From NCBI GenBank assembly GCA_018343915.1, contig JABRWF010000007.1, forward strand, positions 3,472,001 to 3,536,000: DNA of 64,000 bases. The letters run 5' to 3'. The notes beneath the pieces were generated by a model. It did not search any database, had not been told where the DNA came from, and saw only the letters and a program-made list of their open reading frames with translations. Every line of letters begins with the position of its first letter. Positions within the stretch are counted from its first letter, which is position 1. Both the position numbers and the translations under genes were made by a program. This DNA is from Agroathelia rolfsii (Eukaryota > Basidiomycota > Agaricomycetes > Amylocorticiales > Amylocorticiaceae). This document shows positions 25,374-38,167 of the stretch, piece by piece.

Positions 25374-27232
25374 CATTTGTTAACGAGCAGAGTTGAAACT
25401 ATTTCAAATGTAAGGTGATTCAATATTAAACTGTTCCTATTGACTCGGAAGCGACTTCAGGTTTAGTTCATTCTGGCTTCTTGCTAGCTGTGATTCTCGA
25501 AATTGATAAACAGTTTTATTGTTGCAAACATTTATTGCGATGCCAATGAGATTATAATAGCAATTAAGAAACCTATAAATCAGTTCAGCGGTTGTGAGTC
25601 ATTATTAGTAATTACACAATCAAGCGATTCAAATTCTCATGCCACAGCATTCTACTTTTGGTTAAGACCAAGTACACTGGTGTATACAAGCACCTATGCA
25701 TAATAAAAAGACAACCATCATGAAAACTGAAATGGTACCCATTAAAGAGGTGTTCGATTGTTAGAATGCCACCCATGTCCATGCTTTATTGCCGGTCGGA
25801 TTTACTACTAGTACAGCCGACTCCCTTTAAGATTATATTGATCGATAATGCTAAGGCCGCATGGATCATAAGGGAGTATAGTCTGGTAGAAATTGTGTAG
25901 ATATTATGAGGCATAGTCTGATAGAGCTATAGGCTTAGAAAGTCGACTACAGCTACGATACCCTCCGAGTCCAGGATCAAAGGTCTATTATGTGAGCTTT
26001 TCTCCTATTTTTATTTTTTTTTGAATCTATACCGCATTATGTACCGTAAACAAACTACGGTGTACATAATGTGATATTGAGTAAAGCGAGCCAGGGTCAA
26101 TACAAGAAGCAAAAAAATATCCTGCTTGTCATTGTACTTGGTCGCAGTATGCCGACAATATTATTACAAACTTCTTCGTGCGGCTACTCTAAGACCTGGT
26201 TACGCTGCGCGTGATAGTGACCTGGTCAACTTAACACATAAGTATGGAAGGTAATGTAATTTTATGACGAACAACTTGAAAATTGAGTCTAATATAATTC
26301 ATCCTTGTGATGTCCACGTCGCCGGAAATACAGTCGAACCTGTTTAAAAGTCTTATGATCAGTAGTGCCAAGCACAGGAGAATATGACTTTATAGCAGCC
26401 CAGAGAAAAAAATAATTGAATGTGGAAAATACCTCAGCCGGGCCAGCGCCGAAACAGCCAAATAAATTAAGTATAATCGAAAAGCTGCCCTATAAGGCAT
26501 TTTCTCGGCATGGTGTGAAATATGACTTTACAAACTTGGGAAATGAAAGAAGCGCGGTTTTAAAGTGTTTATGACTTTATGGCCTAAAGACTTTAGACAG
26601 GTTCGACTGTATATAAGCTGTATCACCTGTGATATCGGAGCCTCTAGTACATTAGACACAAATATTCCTAGTGGTATGAGCACTATGTGGACATCATAAA
26701 TTCGACATAATTTTGTTCGTTGTGTAGGCGAGATGAACCAGAAGATCACGTGGGTTTATGTTATTTGAGCTGGCAGTGGTGCTGCACTCGGTTCCGGGTC
26801 GACTGGCAGGCAACCACGTGAATTGAATAGACCAAGTTGTCAGCACGACTAGAAGAATATCCTTGTTAAGATCTCATGCTCAGAAACTTCCTTTTCTCAA
26901 TATCCAATCTTCTGTCTTCATGGATGTAGAGCAGAATGCTGCATAAATCTGCCAGTACTGCATTTGAATTGTTCGTTGGTGATTCACTGTCGACCGTCTA
27001 ACCTGATGAGGCTCCAGGCCCAGGCTTGCCTGATTCAGCACTCGAGTGCAGTTTAGGAGCATTTAGTAACCATAGGTTGCATTTCCGACTATGAAGCGAC
27101 TTGGCGATCCTGCATACTTTCGCTTAGGTACGTCGTCTGCATGCATCAATAATAGTCAAATTTCTGTCTGTCTGACTGTCTCTCCCTCTCACTCACTCCC
27201 AAAAGCATTGGAAGACATAATACCCGACTCTC
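25374..27232. other. Intergenic region between array copies B and C
   Basis: No gene supported; open frames are short. It carries one TA-flanked MITE (26331-26609). The rest is AT-rich unique sequence. Confidence 0.5.
26331..26609. mobile_element. Tc1/mariner-like MITE, copy 1 (279 bp)
   Basis: Ends CAGTCGAACCTGTTTAAAAG and (right) GACTTTAGACAGGTTCGACT followed by G are imperfect reverse complements, and the element is flanked by TA on both sides (26329-26330, 26610-26611), the target-site duplication of Tc1/mariner transposons. No transposase frame inside, so non-autonomous. Confidence 0.75.
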
Positions 27233-29187
27233 ATGTCGGTGGAATCTTTTCTAGGCCCACTGGAAATTGCAGTCTTAGTTTCATGCGTGTATATTCTACC
27301 CTCAATGTTAAAACTAAAAAATAATTGAATTCAAACGTGCAAATCCCTAGAATTTTTGGTGTCACTTGTTTGCAATGCGGCATATATTATGTTGAACATT
27401 CTACGAACGACCCGGCACCACTCAAGTCTCTAGTAAGTCTCAATCAAGTAAGAAATACACTACCTGTGCAATCTTACTTCATGTTTCCAGGTTGCCGTCT
27501 TGATGTACTTTAATTTGACTGTATAATCATATTTCCCGACTAAAACAAGCTTTTTAGGGGACTGGAGGCACTTCATGTAGCGCTGATAAGCCACACTTTG
27601 TATATTTACTCCATTAAGGCCGCGAATAAGGACGCATCAAATAGCGTGGTATGGTGAGTGCTGATGTTTCTTTTCGTAATTGCCCCTGTTTACAATAGGT
27701 TCGACAGGAGCTTTCTAGTGCGCTTGCTTGCTTGCATTGTAATTCCATGGTTTTTTCTTAATGCTGCTCTTGTCTGAAGGTTCAAGTTACTATTTCTGTG
27801 AGTTTCTCTGGAATACAATATAACGCTGCTCTGAGTTTATTGGAAAGGGTCTTTTGAGTGCTATTACTCAGTGGTAAAGTCCAACCATTTATTTCGGTAT
27901 AGTTGACCAAAGGAAGACTCCATCCGACAGCTTCTTCGCTATGCGTATCTATTATCGTGAGCTATCAAAACATATCATATATATACATTTAACATATTTT
28001 CGGCTCTAGTAAACGATCACCACCTTCTCATCCCAGTTGCTATTGTAATTTCTGTCTTTCATTATTATTCGCAGAATGCTTCTAACAGCCTGATAGACCA
28101 GTGTAGCTGCAGTCACTCTAAGTGAGTATTTCCGGAACAATCTTGCACATGAAACTCATTGCTTTTCTGGCAACAGTTACGACACTGTGTATGTATATTG
28201 ACTATTTTTATGTCAGCCTATACTGATGATTAGACTTGAAAGCTATTGCTATCAAAGGGTAAGATAGGAGATTTTTGATGATGTAGAAATAATAAATAAA
28301 AGGCAATTTTCCAGTTATGTCAGGCCATATCCCTTTGCTTCGATGCAAAACGGTATTTTCTCCGTGAGTAACTTCTAAGCTTGATTTTCACGTGGATATA
28401 TTGTTATTTCCAACATGCAGCATGTCGGGAGCGTGAGAATGCTCCTAACGTCTATTTGTGATGTTATGATTACAACAAGCACGATATACTATCTTCGCAG
28501 AACTCGAACACCAATTGCTGGGTGCGTTCTATTTTCATTTGGTGATTTTGTTTTCCAATTTTGATTATTCTGGACTAGCACGAATCGTGTTATCAACAGG
28601 CTTATCATATATACTCTAAATACGGGTATCAAGCATTCAAATTTTGTCCATCAGGCATTAGAGATGCTAATTCTTGATGACCAGGGCTTCTTACTACGTA
28701 ATTATCTTTGATCCACTTCATCCAATCAGGCTAGCTCACGGTAAAGGCGTTTAAGTATTTTCGCTCTCATTACTGGCGTCGTTGTAAGAGTGTACATTGT
28801 TCACTTAGACCTTAGCATGGGACTCAATGAACGCAATAATCCGTAGTTTTTGGCACAGAAAGCCCCTTTCACCTATACGCCCTTTTATTTCGTGATGACT
28901 CGATGTAAGTCATATAATTATTTGATAATGCAAGCGTAACTCAATTTACCACGCAGTGTATGCATGTTCTCTCATTTCGATGTGACTTGAAGTTTCTTGC
29001 CATTGCTTTTATCTATTTTCACTAACTTCATTTTACCAGACTCAATTCTCGTACAGCTATGCAAGAACAGCTTGCCAGTGCCGCTCGCGGAACTGAGGCT
29101 TCCGACGCTATATTTACTTCGATTGGTTTTGACCTCCCTGCGCACCCGGCTTCATACAGCGATTCTAATCAGACATGTAATCCGTAA
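27233..29187 (+). CDS. Multi-pass membrane protein, DUF6534-like, array copy C
   Basis: The most clearly readable array member. Exon 1 is MSVESFLGPLEIAVLVSCV; exon 2 RIFGVTCLQCGIYYVEHSTN then DPAPLKSL. The next exons are VAVLM|GLEALHVALISHTLYIYS|IKAANKDASN and WSFLVRLLACI. The 18-nt microexon is VQVTIS (27780-27797). GLLSAITQ, CFFAMRIYYR and VNDHHLLIPVAIVISVFHYY follow, then HVGSVRMLLTSICDVMITTS, TIYYLRRTRTPIAG and NRVINRLIIYTLNTG. The last exon is LNSRTAMQEQLASAARGTEA... ending SNQTCNP with stop TAA 29185-29187. The order of helices, the R-V-I-N-R/K-L-I segment and the LNSR motif fit agaricomycete DUF6534 proteins; the function is unknown. Same orientation as copies A and B. Confidence 0.65.
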
Positions 29188-30040
29188 TATTTGTGTGGAT
29201 GGCACGTGACACTAAAGAGCTGATCACGAGACGCCAGTGTTGAGTCAGGACAATTGAACTGTTATAGCGACATTACCTTTTAGACAAGCTATTTTTGCAG
29301 ATGCATTGCTTTTACATGCACCCATTGTAGTAAATAATTAGTCCCATAGATAGGCAAGACACTTGTAACACAGTATAATCCGGTTGTTTTCTCCCTTTTG
29401 TCCAGTCCCAGCGAGAAATACGTAAAAAGATGGCAATCTAACCATCTAACCATTAGCAGTCATATGCTTCTGTAACAGATTCTTCAAGAGTCAGAGACCT
29501 GGTTCTTTATACTGAAAGCATATTGCAAAGGCTAGGTGCGTCACCTCCCGTCTCCCTCCACGGAACTCATTCCTCTACTAATAAAGCTCTCCGTGTCTAC
29601 CTTCTGCAAGGTCAGTGATGAAGTCTGAAACCTGTCCTCTTACTATGCAGGGTGCCAACTCGTATAATCGGCTTCAAAATCCGTCCGAGTCATTTTGCCT
29701 CACCATTTATCATTTATATGATTGCTGTATGCATATTTGATGGCCCGACCCTATAAATAATTAGGGATTCGTCGCAATCCATACAGTCGAGTTCAAATAA
29801 CATAATCCTTCATGTCTAAATTACGATCTTTTGCTAATTATCAATGAAATGAGCGAAGTAACAACTGTTGAAAATGACTTTGCAAAAAATACTCTCACAC
29901 ATATTTTAATCATAGATGTGAAAAGTACATCTGTATATAGCACTTATGAGTTATTCATGATTGGTATTTGAGAAAAAGGTGCAGTTCCGACGACTCTATC
30001 ATTGCCACAATCTTATTAATCTCCTTACGTTCCTCTGGGT
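29188..30040. other. Intergenic region
   Basis: About 850 bp between array copy C and the kinase relic; no feature recognised. Confidence 0.45.
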
Positions 30041-31240
30041 TGAGTCTTCACCTGTCATTGACAAAGTTCATAACAAACACAAACTCGGGGATGTGATTGG
30101 TTCCCTCTGGCAGTTCATCATCGATCATCCTTAAGCCATGTAGGCGGCGCACCACATAAAATGTCATAAACGGTGAGCCCATGTTGGAGATGCTGATAAT
30201 ATTCCCTTAAAAACATAGATTTTACAGCTCACTTCATATGAAGTACAGCCAAACGACCATACATCAGATACAGATATCGGCCTTGAAGATATATCATCCA
30301 AAATAACCTCGGGAGCACTCCACCGAAGAGCGCCAACTCTGTAAACCGACGTGCATCCCTTTAATGGATCGTTCGGGATAAACTCGGACGCATCCCTGTC
30401 AAGAGATTCTATTGTATCTGTTGTCGCGTATCCATGGGCTCTAACACTTCTTCTACTACTTGTGACAAGCCAAAGTCGTACAGTACAGCATGTCCATCAT
30501 CGCTAATAAGGACGTTTGTCTGTGAGGGCTAAAGGCAAGGATTTAGCGTAATCATTTGGAAAGGTACGTAATTAAGTAATTACAGCTTTGAAATCTCCAT
30601 GAATGATGTGTGAGTTGCATAAGTGAAGATATTCCAGACCGCAGGCGATTTAATGAACCTAACCAAACGTTTAGCCAGGTAAACATCTTGAAATTATTCA
30701 CGATAAGCGCAAGGCGTATCAGAGTGAATTTTTCTTGTATCGAAAACATTCTTGTGGGGAGGTAATCAGAAGTACTGCCATGGCGATACCATGGCATTAC
30801 CATGCTGGGACGTCCAGTAGGGGGCGCCATATATACGCCCCAAGACTCAATCATGTTGGGATGGTTCAGACAAGTCCATACATGTACTTCCCTTGTAAGC
30901 CGCTAGAGTAAAAAAATCCGGGAAGGTTGGAAAAACGCTTTGTCACATGTAAGGAACCATTCACTACTCTACGGGGACGTAACATTCCATCTTCATTGCT
31001 CTTCAAGTTGATTATGCAGATTATTTTCACGGCTACCTTGCCCGCAACCGGCAGCTGACCGAGAATAACATATATAACCTGTGATCTCGCTTGAGCTTCT
31101 ATTCCGTCAACTGTATACCACCCTTTACACGCCTCGGCGAATCCACTAGCAGCCGCGTCTTCTGTATCTTCTAATTCAGTCTTTTCCGTAAGATCAACAA
31201 TATCGAATATCTGCAAGCTAGCAAGCGATTTGACCAAAGA
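30041..31240 (-). pseudogene. Decayed tyrosine-kinase-like (TKL) protein kinase
   Basis: Minus-strand exons reproduce a kinase domain in order: KVAVKIICIINLKSNEDG (the AxK lysine), REVHVWTCLNHPNMIESWGV, RPSMVMPWYRHGSTSDYLPT, IACGLEYLHLCNSHIIHGDF (HGD catalytic loop), NVLISDDGHAVLYDFGLSQV (DFG), GALRWSAPEVILDD (APE) and SVSDVWSFGCTSYE. The HGD loop and the layout resemble the expanded TKL kinases of agaricomycetes. It looks broken. An in-frame TAA sits just before IACGLEYL (near 30647), where the family has a codon such as CAA. A one-base frame change is needed between the DFG exon and the APE exon (near 30420-30450). The C-lobe near 30110-30140 needs another. Introns before and after the HGD exon are otherwise coherent, so decay seems recent. 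Confidence 0.6.
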
Positions 31241-32515
31241 GATGTGCGAAGAGAAGCGTGGAGCGCTTCCGGGAGAAAGAAGAGTCCCCAAGGCCAAAGA
31301 GTATATAAAGACCTCCTGTGTACAAAAGATGAATAATTGAATCCAACCTGAAGGGAGTGAAAGTTACATTTTGTGAGTGTAATTCCCTGATACTGAGTCT
31401 TTCTTTTCAAACACTCTCGGTTGATGGGAGCGGTGGCGGGTGCGCATCGAGATTTGTTACATGCAATCTGAGTTGAACTGAACTGATCATCTAGGTTCGT
31501 AACCATTGCTTTTGCACATCCGCTGCTTGATAATCACTACGGTCTGTAGACCAATAGTCACGACTTTAATACTACAATTTTTGGAGGGCAACAAGCTTAC
31601 TGCTAGAGTCCTGGAACTCAGCACCCAGAATCTGAGCAGTAAGGATTGCAGCCATCCAAAGACCTTTTTACACCTAAAGAATCGCAATTCGCACAATTCC
31701 ATGGTAATACGAGTGATTTCTTTTCCCATGACGCTGAAAACATGATATGCCATCCGACCCATGTAAACTAGGCTCTGAAAGGCTAAGAAAATATTACAGT
31801 GAGTATGGCGTACTCCAAGCCGGATTAGAGTCCCAAGATGACGTCGTTGCCATCGTTTGACCGTCCACATAAATGATCAGGTAAAACCTCCGAGGAATAA
31901 GAGATGAGCGTGCAAGCCGTCCATGGAGCGATATGTCTATAATTTATAGCTAGGAATACACATTTAGAAACACATCAACGGGATATCTTTTCAGTAATTG
32001 TAATTGCTTTGCCTGCTAAAAAAAAACAGATACTAAACATGATTGTATTCACCTGAAATTTGAAAGTGTAAGAATGTTTCAGGGTGCGAAAACTCGGCCA
32101 TTTACGATACCAGTACTAGAGCACAGGATACAGCGCGGAAGTAGGTGTTACCCGACAGAATGAATAGTAGACTGCTTAACAATAGTGGTCGCAGATAGAG
32201 CCACAGCTGAATTTGCACAGCAATTCCAACACTCTGCTAGTGGTCATAATCCCCATGGGATATGACTAGATGATCTTGTATTTGCATAAAATTGGACTGT
32301 AAAACTGAAGGTTAATTATAAGAGTGAGTCAATTGTTACTAGGTACAATATGTAGTATGTTGTTATTTCGACAAAAACCATGAAGGCCTGTCATCGCAGT
32401 TACGGTTACGACGCTTCTGAGTATGTACTCCCAGTCACGTGACTGAGGGAGCGCGTCGCGTCTGTCGCGCTTTCAAGTTGCACACAGGCAAACGTTTCTG
32501 TAATCGACTAGCACT
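31241..32515. other. Intergenic region upstream of SMC2
   Basis: No gene supported. Minus-strand open frames at 31171-31506 and 31487-31870 might contain remnants of a 5' part of the kinase relic but show no recognisable domain. The last few hundred bases should include the SMC2 promoter. Confidence 0.4.
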
Positions 32516-35500
32516 ATGCGTATAGAGGAGCTCGTCCTCGAAGGTACGTAATGGTCACTGAGACCTACATAATATCTAATTTTACTCTTAGGATTCAAGA
32601 GTTATCCTGTTCGCACGCAGATCACAGGTTGGGATCCCTCGTTCAATGCCATAACTGGTCTCAATGGCTCAGGCAAATCCAATATTCTGGATGCGATCTG
32701 CTTTGTGCTGGGTATGACGAACGTATCGCAGGTGCGTGGCTACATTACTCCCGATGAACCTGGACTTATCCCCCCCCCCCCCCCTAGATGCGTGCTTCCA
32801 GTCAACAGGATCTCATCTATAAGCGAGGCCAAGCTGGCGTCACAAAAGCCAGCGTTACCATTGTCTTCAATAACTCTGATAGAGAAAAGAGCCCTCTGGG
32901 TTTGGAAGACTTTAGGCAAATCACTGTCACCAGACAGGTCGCCCTGCCGAACATCTCAAAATATCTCCTGAATGGCCACAAGGCGACCCAACAGCAGATC
33001 CAGAACCTCTTCCAAAGCGTCCAGCTCAACATCAACAATCCGAATTTTTTGATTATGCAGGGAAAGATTACAAAGGTTTAAATTATCACTTGAAATGCTG
33101 TCGACGTTTTACTAAATAAACTAGGTTCTTAACATGCGTCCTCCTGAAATCCTCTCACTTGTCGAAGAAGCTGCCGGCACTCGCATGTTTGAGGACCGAA
33201 AGTCTAAAGCCATCAAAACCATGGCCAAGAAGGACAAAAAGGTCGCGGAGATTCAGGCCCTACTCGACGAAGAAATCACACCCAAGCTCGACAATCTCCG
33301 CAAGGAGAAGGCCAAGTACCAAGAGCACCTGAGGAACCTCAAGGAACTCGAACGCACGGAGCGTGTATTGAATGCATGGTGGTGGGACAAGTCACGCAAA
33401 GACATTGTACACGCCGATGGAAACATTAAGAGACTCGATAAATCGGCCAACGAGTTGGCGGTTCGCAAAGAAAATATCGCGGTGCAGATTGGGAACGCGG
33501 AGGAAGAGGTGGAGGAAGTGCAAAGGAAGCGGGACGCGGAGCTAAAAAAGGGCGGGAAGATAAAGAAACTGGAAGAATCTATGACTGAGCACGACAAGTT
33601 GGTCACGAAGCTGGCTACGCAGTTGGATATCAAACAAAGTTCGATAGCGGACGAGGAGAATACGGTAAACGAGCTGAAGGCGGCCCTCGCTGATCAGGAA
33701 AACTCTCTTGTGCAAAAGGACGAGGACATCAAGAAGCTCACGAATGCCTTTACTGGTGTCGAATCTGCCTATAATCAAGCTGAGGCTGACATCCATACTG
33801 CCGAAGAACTCTTACAATCGCTTCTGACAGGTCTCTCCAGTAACAAAGGAAGCTCTGGTGGTGGATACATGGGCCAGCTTGCCGACGCAAAGGCCCGCCT
33901 AGCCCAAGCCGAAACTGAGGCGGAACAGGCTCGTACAAAACTTTCGATGAGTGGCGACGAGCTGAAAGGCCTCGAGAAGCAATGGGGCGCTTTCAAGAAG
34001 GAGGCGAACGACGGCCAGCGCAAGGTGGATGAGATGCGTAAACAAGTCCAGGCATCCGAAGCCAAGCTTAGCAGCCTTGGCTGGTCTGAGATAAAGGAGA
34101 GCGAGCTTGAACAAGCCTTGCGGGGTGCTCGTGATGGGCTTCGCCAAGCTACTCAGGTAAGCTCTAGCTGATTCTATACGACCTAAAAACTCGTCTAAGC
34201 GTGTACAGAAAAGAGACGCGATCAAGCAACGCTTGTCTAATTTAGCTTTTGACTATACTTCACCCTATCCCAACTTTGATCGTTCCAAGGTCAAGGGTTT
34301 GGTCGCTTCCCTGGTCGCGCTCAAACCTGAGAGCCGTGACATGTCTACTGCTCTTGAAATCACTGCCGGTGGTCGACTGTACAATGTCGTGGTGCAGGAC
34401 GAGCAAGTTGGCAAGGATCTCCTCCAGAAAGGAGGCCTCAGAAAGCGAGTCACTATCATCCCTCTAAACAAAATCAACGCCAACACCATGCATGCCCAGG
34501 TAGGAAGTGTCAATAACCCAATTATTGATGTTTTACTTACAAGTAGCAATAGAAAGTTCAACACGCCCAACAACTCGCGCCAGGCAAAGTCAATTTAGCC
34601 CTCTCCCTCATCACATACGCATCGGACGTTAAAGCTGCCATGGCCTTCGTCTTTGGCAACACTATCATCGCTTCGGACCCCGAAACGGCTAAAAAGGTGA
34701 CGTTTGGGGCTGGCGTCCGCACTGTCACTCGCGATGGCGACGTGTACGACCCTTCGGGAACGCTCTCTGGTGGTGCTGCACCATCCTCGAGCGGTGAGCT
34801 CTTACGCGTACAAGAGCTTATTGCAGCAGAGAATGAGGTTGCTGAGGCGCAGGAGGCGCTTGACGCCATCACCCGCCAGGAGGAGCAGGCGCGCGGTGTT
34901 CGAACGCAGTGGCAGACAAAGAGCCGGGAGGTTGAGATTGCCAAGCATCAGCTGAAACTGCTTGAGGAGCAGGTTAATGGTAGTAACGCGTCTCGAGTGA
35001 GTTCATCCTGAATTAGGGTCAATAAAGCACAACTTGGTTAACCTACGCTCAATGTTTTAGCTTGCCTCGCAAATCGAAAAATTGAAATCCGACATTGGTG
35101 AACTCAAGACCTTAGAAGAGAATGCCGTGGAGAGACAGAAGACAGCCAAGGTGGAGTGTAAGAAGCTCGAGAAGGATATGGAGGAATTCAAGAATAATAA
35201 GGACGGCAAGATTGACGAGCTCAAAGTATTTTGTTATACCGGTTACTGTATTGCATCACTTTACTGACCACCTATCATAGGTCAGCATATCGAAGAAACG
35301 TTCCGCCATACAAAAACAAGCCGTCGCGGTGAAGATGCAAGGCAAGGAGTTGCAGACAGCGAAACTTGAGCGAGGTCGGTGCCATCATAGACGATATGGA
35401 ACCTTCAGTAGCTAATGTTCTCCTATTGTGCTAGAGCAAATCGAGAAGGACATTGAACAAGCGGGCGAGAATATCCAAAAGGCGCAGAAAGGCATTGAAA

Positions 35501-36798
35501 AACTGCAAAAAGACTATGCTCGTACCGAGGAAGAGCTCAAGAAAGAAGAGGTCCGTAAATAAAGCAAGTCATGCAAGTAAATATCTGACACACTTCCTTT
35601 ATTCCAGGACTCGCTCAACAAAATCAAGACGAAGCTTGCCGAAGAACGCGCTATCCTTACTCAGTTTGACAAAGAACTCGAAGACCTCCAGGAGCACATC
35701 CGCAAGGAGAAGAAACGGATGACAGATATTGATCTAGAGCTCAAAACCCTCGAGCACGAACTTTCGGGCATCAAGAAGGAACGGAACACGGCTGAGAAGA
35801 GGATCGAAGAGCTCGAGCAGACGTACGACTGGATCAAGCAGGACTGTCATGAATTTGGCAAACAGGGGACAATTTACGATTTTTCCAAGACGAATCCGGT
35901 GGAGCTGCAGACCAAGTTTAATGGTCTGAAGGAATCGGGTAAAAAGAAGAAGATTAATCACAAGGCCGTCAGCATGCTTGAAAGGTTATTTTTCTGTCTC
36001 GTGCGCGTCCGAGTGGATGGCTCATATCTAAGCGCAGTGTCGAAAAGAGAGAAACAGCATTGAACAAAATGCTGCAGACAGTCCTGAAGGATAAGCAGAA
36101 GATAGAAGACACGATTGAAGAACTCGACCGCTACAAACGAGATGCTCTGAAGACGACATGGGAAAAGGTCAACGGGTGAGTTATCTACTATTATTGTTAC
36201 AGAGAAAATGTCGTGTATAGGCCTAATACTTCCGATAGTGACTTCGGTGGTATCTTCGGCGAACTTCTTCCTGGAAACTTTGCGAAGCTGCAACCTCCGG
36301 AAGGTCAAGATCTCATGGACGGTCTGGAGGTCAAGGTGCAGCTCGGCTCTGTCTGGAAGCAGAGTCTCACGGAGCTCAGTGGTGGTCAACGGCAAGTTTC
36401 TCGTTCCGTCAAGTCGATACCCAAACATCTGATCTGACACGTCGGTTCTTGGCAGATCTCTCATAGCTCTATCCCTCATCATGGCTCTCCTGCAATTCAA
36501 ACCAGCACCAATGTACATCCTCGATGAGATTGATGCCGCCCTTGATCTGTCGCATACACAGCACATTGGCCAACTATTCCGTACGCGGTTCAAGGGGTCG
36601 CAATTTATTGTTGTGTCCCTGAAGGAGGGGCTATTTACGAACGCCAATGTCCTTTTCCGTGCACGTTTCCGCGATGGTACGAGTATCGTAGAACGTACAG
36701 CCCAGCGAAGCACCAACCCACTGTACAACGATAATAATTTGAACCACTCGGAAGAATCTGGTACTGGGAGACGGGCGCCGAGGAGAGCCGCTGCATAG
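32516..36798 (+). CDS. SMC2: Condensin subunit SMC2
   Basis: Core ATPase of condensin, which compacts mitotic chromosomes as a heterodimer with SMC4. It starts [20 protein letters not shown]; the Walker A motif follows in [20 protein letters not shown]. The SMC2-type head continues with [20 protein letters not shown] and [20 protein letters not shown]. Long coiled-coil exons flank the hinge ([35 protein letters not shown]). After the second coiled coil come the signature LTELSGGQR and Walker [21 protein letters not shown], then a C-terminal tail ending [10 protein letters not shown]. About ten short introns, one containing a C run near 32770-32785. Full length for the family (about 1200 aa); no disruption seen. 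[20 protein letters not shown] is characteristic of SMC2 and not SMC4. Confidence 0.94.
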
Positions 36799-38167
36799 CG
36801 CCCCTTCTCATTAATAGATTTTTCTGCTAATTTTTCCCATGTTCCATCTTGATGGGTTTTGTATTTATGTACCCCTGGTTTTTTTACTTTTTATTTTACG
36901 TTTTTGGTTTGTATGTATTATTATACTATAAGCTTGATCAGCTAGAGAGTGTCTTGTGCGAACAACCGTCGCAGACTTATCTAACAAGGCTATCTTCGTA
37001 CAGTCTCTTAACAATTGTTAGATGCTGGACTTGAAACGTTAAACTATAAACTTCAATTCAAATGCATAAGGGCATATAGAAGAACATTTTGTTTTATGTA
37101 ATACGGTTGTTGTATGCAAATGATTCCTGTAACTGAGATCTTGTTACATGGGGTATTATATACATGGTAAGGCATCGACAAGAAAATAGAAACCTAGTTT
37201 GTGTTCTTGCTTATCCAGTCAGTAAGGAAGAGATGAATGATAAGTGAATTTCTTTCCGTATTCAATGCTTCTTCAATGGGGATATGGTAATATCCAGTCG
37301 GCACTACTAATATTAGTAGTAGCTGGCATATGGTGGTGTCATGTGGGCCAAGTAGTCAGAAGGAGTGCTGCTACAACATCTCATGACGAGTACCACGGTT
37401 AATCCAGGCAAAAAAGCCCGCTCTCGTCTTTCAACAGAAAGACTTGAATGTGTGGTCACCATGTCCGATTCTATATCAATGGAAGGTCCACAAGATGCAC
37501 GGTTTTGACACAAGCGCTATGAAGCGTCTAATGATCCACCCACTGGCATCGACGGAGAACACAATAGATGATACTAATGATAGCCTCGAACACGCATACA
37601 CCGTGAACGCTACCACTGGCAAAAACAATGGCATTTATGTACGCTTTCAATCCAATTCAATAGGAATGCTTACAAGCCGACTATTTTCTAAGAAAAGATT
37701 GACTCTGGGGTCAGAGTCATCAAACGCAAGCAAGAACGAGCCTCGTTCTTACTTGCGTGTGACGAGTACGAAAGGTAGATTTAATACTACGGTACTCAGT
37801 ACATACATTGTCGCCTTTTATACTTGCATGCAGGTATTTCAGTAGCATAAAAGTCTTAGCAGCGGGAAGCTAGCGGAATGCAGGGGCGGGAGAAAGAATG
37901 ATGGAAAACATAATATTCAAATTGAGGGTGCTGCACAGAGCTTGAAGTCCACTGTATGCGCCTCCAGTGAGCCGGAGCTCCCGTTGTTACAATAGAATAG
38001 GATCCTGTGGAAAGTAACACAATACTCTAACTCTGAGCACGTTAGCGCGAGGTTTCATACGTGTTCACGTAAATTGAAACAGGCTTGAGATTCTTAGGCT
38101 AAGTAACACAAATATCATCCAACCCCCCTCCCCCCCGCCGTGTATATGTAATACAAGCTTGTTACAT
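36799..38167. other. Intergenic region 3' of SMC2
   Basis: No gene supported. A plus-strand open frame at 37444-37845 (133 codons) has no recognisable domain and no splice-linked neighbours. A C/T-rich run lies near 38120-38140. Confidence 0.45.

Noticed and set aside
31487..31870. Minus-strand frame as a possible N-terminal exon of the kinase relic
   Set aside because: No motif or splice phase ties it to the kinase exons; left as unassigned intergenic DNA.
37444..37845. 133-codon plus-strand frame
   Set aside because: Starts at a non-canonical codon, no recognisable domain, sits in AT-rich flank of SMC2; insufficient support.
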